From Brachynemurus nebulosus (Eukaryota; Arthropoda; Insecta; Neuroptera; Myrmeleontidae), in NCBI GenBank assembly GCA_035578155.1, contig JAPWDM010000023.1:1550001-1614000 (forward strand): DNA of 64,000 nt, read 5' to 3'. The position numbers were made by a program, and so were the translations under genes. The notes under the pieces were generated by a model, which saw only the letters and a list, made by a program, of their open reading frames with translations, searched no databases and was not told the origin of the DNA. Shown here one piece after another: positions 59,501 through 64,000 of the stretch. Numbering within the stretch: the stretch's first letter is position 1; each line of letters opens with the position of its first letter.

Positions 59501-61717
59501 CAAGATACACGGCAAAACATGTTACACATGACGAAATTGGAATATGAAATTCCATGAATTTTTATTTGAAACTTTTTATGTCACAGAACACTAGAACGAA
59601 CGTATGTTCCTATCTCTATACTAGCGATTTTAATGAAATTTGGTGTGATGATAACTTATTATCTGGGTCAACATCTAAGATACTTTTTACTCCAGGAAAA
59701 TGTCTCATTTCCACGGGAAAATAGAAAAACTATTTTGCGCATGTACACACATAACGTAAAAACTATTGAGCGGATTTTGATTAAATTTGGTGCGGTGATA
59801 ATTTATTACCTGGGTTAACATATAAAATACTTTTTACTCTGGGAAAGTATCTCATTCCCACGGGAAAATATAAAAACCATTTTAGAGCATATTCACACAT
59901 TACGTAAAAACTATTGAACGGATTTTGATAAAATTTGGTGCGGTGATAACTTATTACCTGGGTCAACATATAAAATACTTTTTACTCTGGGAAAGTATCT
60001 CATTCCCACGGGAAAATACAAAAACCATTTTGAGCATGTGCACACATTACGAAAAAACTATTGAACGGATTTTTATGGGTGTGGTAATAACTTATTAACT
60101 GCGTCAACATTTATAAAATACTTTTTATTACGGGAAAATGTTTCCTCTCCTCGGAAAAATACAAAAACCATTTTAAGCATGTGCAATGTGCTAGGATTAC
60201 GCAAAACTATAGTTCTATACAAATGCTTTACATAATAAATTTTACTTATATACTTCTCATTGATTTTATGCGCGAACGACGTCGCAGGTACAGCTAGTTT
60301 AAAATAATTCTCAGTGAAAATTATCAAAATTAACTAAAGGAATGAATCCGAAAAATCTAAATTAAATTCGTTACAAACCTGCATGATGAAATGCTACTCC
60401 AAATGAGACGGTAGTCTTCAGCACCGAATCTAATCCCACCGGACATCTTTTTAATTGTTCCAACACTTCAATTATTGAGTCAGTATTCAATTGTTCACGT
60501 AAACATTTGCCCAATGGTGAACCCTCGGAACGACCTAATAATTTAAATGTATTAGCAATTTGTTGAGCCAAAGATTCACACCAATTTTTAGCCGTGCAAA
60601 ATATCAACACCGAACACGAGCAATATATCGTTTCTAAACACAATTGGATTATATTCTCCGTGTCTTTGGGAATATCTGGATGTTGTTCAATCTTTCGGAT
60701 TTGCTCGAATTTATTATTGTACAGAATACCGTCTAAATAACACTGTTCATACAGTGGTATTGGACGAAATTCCGTTTTATACAATTCCGCATTTAACCAC
60801 GTGGCCAAAAGTGACAAATTTGGTAATGTGGCCGACATTCCGATCAGTTGAATTTTTATATCGTTATTTTTACGTGATATATATAACAATTTCGTTAATA
60901 ATAATTCCAAAAGATATCCTCTATTTGGATCGCCCAATAAATGAAGTTCGTCGATCACAACAGCACCCAAACTTCGAATTTCATTCTCTTCTAACAATTT
61001 ATTAACGATATTATTCGCTTTTTCGATCGTCGAAATTGCAATATGAACTGAAGCGAAACTTCCGGGTGGCTTATAAGAACCCATAAAACCTTCAACTCGC
61101 ACGCCACTTGAACTAAATATTTCTTGAAAATAAAACATTTTTTCACGTACGACAGAAACAAACGGTAAAATAATCAGTACTTTTAATTTACGTTCCAACA
61201 CGGTTTTGATCGTTAGTATTTCAGCAATAAGGGTCTTACCAGCTGATGTTGGTGCTGAATATAATAAATTCGCTGAATCGGTTAAAATTTTATTATTGCT
61301 CAAACATTCCACTTGCCATTGGAACATTTTTGTTATACCACGTTCGGCATATTTTAAGAGGATGCTTTCTGGAAGACCCCAAGCTGATAAATTAAAAAGC
61401 TGTTGTGTCGAAATGACTGAGTTACTTTCGTTTTCTGTTTTAATATCATCCAAACTTTGGAGATGAATTTTTTCCACAGTTTCATTTCCTTTTTCGTTGC
61501 TTTTATTACGTTCATTTCGAATTACGTTCCGATTTCGGGGAGATCGTCTGACTGAATTATTTTTGCGAGTTTTTGTACTTCGAGATAGTCCAATATTACG
61601 ACATCTAATCAAAGATGAATTTTTATTCGAATCATTTGTCTTATTAAATACATTTGAATTAATTAAACAGTTAATATTATTAAAAGAATCATCAAAAATT
61701 ATACTTTCTGATGACAT
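50545..61717 (-). CDS. mus308: DNA polymerase theta (Mus308/POLQ), helicase-polymerase fusion
   Basis: Six exons on the minus strand: 60379-61717, 59389... down to 56246, 56008-56207, 53848-54306, 51610-51874, 50545-50849; phases close to 1903 residues. The N-terminal superfamily 2 helicase has Walker A SAPTSAGKT (about 154-162), DELH (about 256-259), GMSATLPN (about 293-300) and QMIGRAGRMG (about 505). A long Ser/Asn-rich linker follows. The C-terminal family A polymerase has the degenerate exonuclease-like part, fingers/palm motif A SADYCQLELR (Asp about 1671), motif B RQRVKQLCYGIIYGMG, and motif C HLHDELLYE (Asp about 1853). It performs microhomology-mediated end joining of double-strand breaks in the nucleus. 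The loops inserted between polymerase motifs in human POLQ are much shorter here. Introns 1, 3, 4 and 5 all carry transposons or hairpins. The start is the first in-frame ATG of a 446-codon exon; human-like helicase homology starts near residue 108. Confidence 0.96.
51266..51594. repeat. Near-perfect hairpin in polymerase theta intron 5
   Basis: Arms of about 95 bp (51297-51391 against 51469-51563), extended with weaker pairing outward (to about 51266 and 51594), are reverse complements: CGCCTCAAGCTTTTATAAAT is one inner end. The spacer is about 77 bp. The outer edge lies within about 16 bp of the exon 5 donor (51609). Confidence 0.85.
52096..53813 (-). mobile_element. Internally deleted mariner in polymerase theta intron 4
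   Basis: Inverted ends share the 22-bp GCGCCAAAAGTTCTCGGCCT+AA (52104-52125 and 53784-53805), extend more loosely outward to CGTRG, and are flanked by TA (52094-52095, 53814-53815). On the minus strand from 52473 a frame reads MSTVSKIEYRVVIKFLTKEG, with RLDGVYGKAVP and, after a frameshift and a short deletion, DDDRSGRPADSITFENIALV; the last bit, KCIEIEGGYIEK, is the usual mariner C-terminus. The catalytic core has been lost. A piggyBac-type element has inserted near its 5' end (52588-53764). Confidence 0.92.
52588..53764. mobile_element. piggyBac-type element (TTAA duplication), non-autonomous
   Basis: Inverted ends CCCTAGAATCATACGT and ACGTATGATTCTAGGG, with TTAA directly outside both (52584-52587 and 53765-53768), the piggyBac hallmark. 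Subterminal copies of GATGTATGATTAAC lie at both ends (about 52788 and 53718). 1177 bp, no intact transposase. Nested in the mariner. Confidence 0.9.
54447..55688. mobile_element. hAT-type MITE, copy 2 (8-bp duplication GTTCACAC), split by an insertion
   Basis: Ends CACAGACCAATGAACA and TGTTCACTGGTCTATG, with GTTCACAC outside both (54439-54446 and 55689-55696). The outer parts match copy 1 in reverse (TAATTATTGCAGGACATAAT, TACGTATGTATTTTGAAAAT). Removing the inner 810-bp element and one TTA leaves about 429 bp, the length of copy 1. Confidence 0.92.
54820..55629. mobile_element. TTA-flanked MITE nested in hAT copy 2
   Basis: Inverted ends GGCTGCGGTTACACTGGATA and (reversed) GGTAGCGGTTACACTGGATA, with TTA on both sides (54817-54819 and 55630-55632). 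The subterminal regions carry TTCGTACGA palindromes. 810 bp, no transposase. PIF/Harbinger type by duplication. Confidence 0.9.
59613..60298. mobile_element. Helitron-like element in polymerase theta intron 1
   Basis: It starts TCTCTATACTAG after an A and ends CTAGT before a T, preceded by a small hairpin (GCGAACGACGTCGC). A TC start, CTRRT end, 3' hairpin and A/T target fit a Helitron. No Rep/helicase is encoded. The body is four tandem units of about 147 bp. Confidence 0.65.
59631..60200 (+). repeat. Four ~147-bp tandem units
   Basis: The phrase AAATTTGGTGCGGTGATAA (or variant) recurs near 59635, 59783, 59931 and 60071. Each is followed by ATTACCTGGGTCAACAT and CTCATTCCCACGGGAAAATA. The last unit is the most diverged. 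Confidence 0.85.
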
Positions 61718-61981
61718 ATTATTAATTACTCAAACAATGATTAAAAAATTGCAAATAAAAATTAAATTAAAATCGAATGTCCATAATTATATGTATTATG
61801 AGTTTTGACATTTGTATGTCAACTTTTTGAATTAAACTTCCCTCTCTTTACCGTCACAATACACATATTTATGGTCAAAAAATCTGGAATACATATCTTT
61901 GACAATAATGGAGATCTAAATATGCCTCATATGCCTGAGATGTACGGAAGACTGGTAGGGACACATTCGTACTGTGTGTAA
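61718..61981. promoter_or_regulatory. Polymerase theta 5' flank
   Basis: Sequence directly upstream of the polymerase theta start (minus strand). AT-rich with no TATA or initiator that I can rely on. No coding sequence. Confidence 0.35.
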
Positions 61982-62145
61982 GGGCCCGTCCACACGCTCA
62001 AGCTTTACCACCGACTTACCTGCGCAAACCAGGTTTGTGCAAGTAAGTCGCTACGTTTTTTCCCGTCCATACGTACATGTTTACTTGCACAAACTGGTTT
62101 GCGCAAGTAAGTCGGTGGTAAAGCTTGTGTCGTGTGGACGGACCC
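61982..62145. mobile_element. Hairpin MITE with TAA flanks
   Basis: A 164-bp palindrome with ends GGGCCCGTCCACACG and CGTGTGGACGGACCC, TAA on both sides (61979-61981 and 62146-62148). Inner arms carry AAGCTTTACCACCGACTTAC and its complement, and GCGCAAACCAG..TTTGTGCAAGTAAGTCG. PIF/Harbinger-type duplication. Confidence 0.87.
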
Positions 62146-62419
62146 TAACAGCACTTTATTTCTGATGATTCCGCAATACACAGTGTGTCAGCACATTCTC
62201 AATATTTCTGACATAGTATGTCAGAAATATTGAGAAATATTTCTGACATACTATGTAAGAAATACTGAAAATAATGGGTCATACACAATCAATGAAATAA
62301 GGAATAAGAAATAAGGAATAAGAAGTATGCTACAGTAGCCGTCCAAGATAGTCACACAAATGTTCCTCTAGTGACTATCTTGGAAGTCATAGACGTACGT
62401 CAGGTGGGGTAAACACTTA
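62146..62419. other. Two small hairpins
   Basis: CTCAATATTTCTGACATA pairs with ATGTCAGAAATATTGAG (about 62199-62235), with a second copy of the arm beside it. A second hairpin has CCAAGATAGTCAC pairing with GTGACTATCTTGG (about 62343-62382). No gene. Confidence 0.6.
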
Positions 62420-62885
62420 GGCCGGTCGTCCTTTGGATGCGGAAACGTGCGATATTTGATTCAGACGATTACGCACGTTTGTCGTTCGTCCGAAATGATA
62501 TGTCTACTGTTCGTCCACTAGCTCAATATTCGTCAGTATTTTCCTTTTTAATTTTTTCTTCTGAAGCTATAAATGCTATAAAAATACGTAAAAAACAATT
62601 TATGGCACGTAATATGCAAAGATACACAGTTATAATTGTAATTTATCTTCAGTTTCATTTCAATAAAAATAAAAATCTCATGGAACGGACTTCTTCGCGC
62701 GACAAAATCCAAACAAAATTGGATCTGTTCGCACGTCGCAATTATACGTACGGAAACGGACGAACGAGACGCTTTCAATGGACGAGGATGTATAGCTTTA
62801 CAGCTGTTTGGATCGTTCGTCCGTTTTCATGCGTATTCGTCCGAATTAAATATCGCACGTTTCCGCATCCAAAGGACGAGCGGCC
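62420..62885. mobile_element. TTA-flanked MITE with ~55-bp inverted ends
   Basis: Ends GGCCGGTCGTCCTTTGGATG and (reversed) GGCCGCTCGTCCTTTGGATG, arms continuing through CGGAAACGTGCGATATTT. TTA outside both (62417-62419 and 62886-62888). It contains a 187-codon plus-strand frame that reads through both arms; I regard that as chance. Confidence 0.88.
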
Positions 62886-62889
62886 TTAC

Positions 62890-64000
62890 ACCAGTAATTC
62901 AATGGTACGTAGTGGTCGGTGCAAATTTAAGGGGAAAATTTTATGCGGGGGGTTGGTAAAGATTATTTATCTGAATTTATTTAAAACAAAACTATTCTAA
63001 GAAACAATTTACACCTAAAATTCAGTTCTATAGATAAAGGAAATTGAATGTTATATTAATGAATATAAGTGCGACTTTTAGAAAACTAGCAAAAATGTCG
63101 AAAAACCAACTTCACTATCGGATTCATCAATGTAAAAGATGCCAAATAGTTGAAGCTGACAAAAATTCTAGAATATTCTACTCGCAGAGATATCAAAGCT
63201 GACAAAAATTCTAGAATATTCTACTAGCAGAGATATCAAAAAACAGACTTCACTTTTGATTTAGTTACTAAAAATTAGATTAAGCAGCGTAATTTGACAA
63301 AAATTCTAGAATGTTCTATTCGTCAACTAACAAAGATATCGAAAAACCGGTTGTACCATTTAATTGGTCATAAAAAAGACGAAATATCGCATTTTGATAA
63401 ATGTTTTAGAATATTCTATTTTGGCTGACGAACAAATCATTTTAGAATGTTTGCCAAAATGGAACATTTAGTTTATATTAGTTTAATTTTGGTTGGACAG
63501 TCAAATGATGCAATCAATTTTTCAATATCTTTGCTACTTGACAATTAGAATATTCTAGAACATTTACCAAAATGTACTATTTGGTCCCTTTTTAGGTGAC
63601 GAATTCAATGGCGACGTCTGTGTTTGAATATCTTTGCTAGTTTACGAATAGAATATTCCAGAACATTTATCAAGATAGGCTGTTTGGCCTCTTTTTCAAT
63701 GACCAATTAAATGATGTAATTGATTTTTCGATATCTTTGCTAGTTAACAAATAGAACATTCTAGAATTTTTATCAAACTGTGCTGCTTAATCTCATTTTT
63801 AGTGACCAATTCAATAGTGAAGTTTGTTTTTTGATATCTCTGCTAGTTGACGATTAGAATATTCTAGAATTTTACGTTACTCATTTTGCATTTGCATTTT
63901 GCATATTACGTATGCAGAATACGTGCATATATGTATGCAATAAAATTCAGAAATTTTTAGTCTATGAGACCCTTGTAGTGTGTAGACGTAGTGTGTGCTA
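62890..64000. mobile_element. Palindromic element with heat-shock-element-like arrays, copy B (partial)
   Basis: Starts with CAATGGTACGTAGTG as in copy A and follows the same order (TTACACCTAAAATTC, then the TTCTAGAATATTC modules). Exact three-part heat-shock-element matches at 63166-63178, 63209-63221, 63304-63316, 63548-63560, 63651-63663, 63754-63766 and 63857-63869. A 43-bp module is duplicated in tandem at 63157-63242. The right end lies beyond the window. It is 1.2-2.2 kb upstream of the polymerase theta start. Confidence 0.8.

Noticed and set aside
59631..60200. Regular repeats considered as a CRISPR-like array
   Set aside because: Units are contiguous, ~147 bp and diverged, with no repeat-spacer structure; eukaryotic minisatellite.
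62437..63000. 187-codon plus-strand open frame
   Set aside because: It spans both inverted ends of a TTA-flanked MITE and runs into the next repeat; no recognisable domain.

Overview
The window is eukaryotic nuclear DNA, strongly AT-rich, with spliced genes (GT/AG introns), dense class II transposon remnants and very long (TA)n tracts. The gene set (Slowpoke BK channel, ASH2, a BolA protein, CDC5L, DNA polymerase theta) and the insect-like mariner, Tc1, piggyBac, hAT, PIF/Harbinger and Helitron remnants point to an insect or other arthropod. I cannot fix the order from sequence alone. There are no bacterial operons, CRISPR arrays, or rRNA or tRNA genes that I can recognise.

Layout: about 1-32.9 kb holds no recognisable host exon. 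It is a patchwork of non-autonomous elements, inverted repeats and TA microsatellites. Because the first coding exon of slowpoke lies at 32.9-33.25 kb on the minus strand and reads leftwards, this stretch is most simply its first coding intron (inference). From 33.25 kb rightwards the window is gene-bearing: ASH2 (+, 8 exons, 35.8-39.0 kb), a BolA1-like gene (-, 2 exons, 41.1-41.6 kb), CDC5L (+, 6 exons, 43.5-50.4 kb) and the polymerase theta/Mus308 gene (-, 6 exons, 50.5-61.7 kb). For ASH2, CDC5L, BolA and polymerase theta I joined exons by splice sites and reading phase. All close in frame: 560, 817, 134 and 1903 codons.

The genes are not a pathway. ASH2 is a core subunit of H3K4 methyltransferase complexes, CDC5L is a core Prp19/NTC spliceosome subunit, polymerase theta performs microhomology-mediated end joining, BolA1 works in mitochondrial iron-sulfur biology and Slowpoke is a calcium-activated potassium channel. 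CDC5L and polymerase theta end tail to tail with 112 bp between stop codons.

The most interesting material is in the mobile DNA. A palindromic repeat family is present twice (CDC5L intron 3 and upstream of polymerase theta) and carries arrays of perfect three-part heat-shock-element matches. One 430-bp hAT-type MITE occurs twice with different 8-bp target duplications; one copy sits inside a TTA-flanked element and the other copy has been invaded by one. A piggyBac-type element sits inside a deleted mariner whose end lies about 30 bp from a polymerase theta splice donor. I found no new protein-coding system; the novelty lies in repeat architecture and candidate regulatory sequence.
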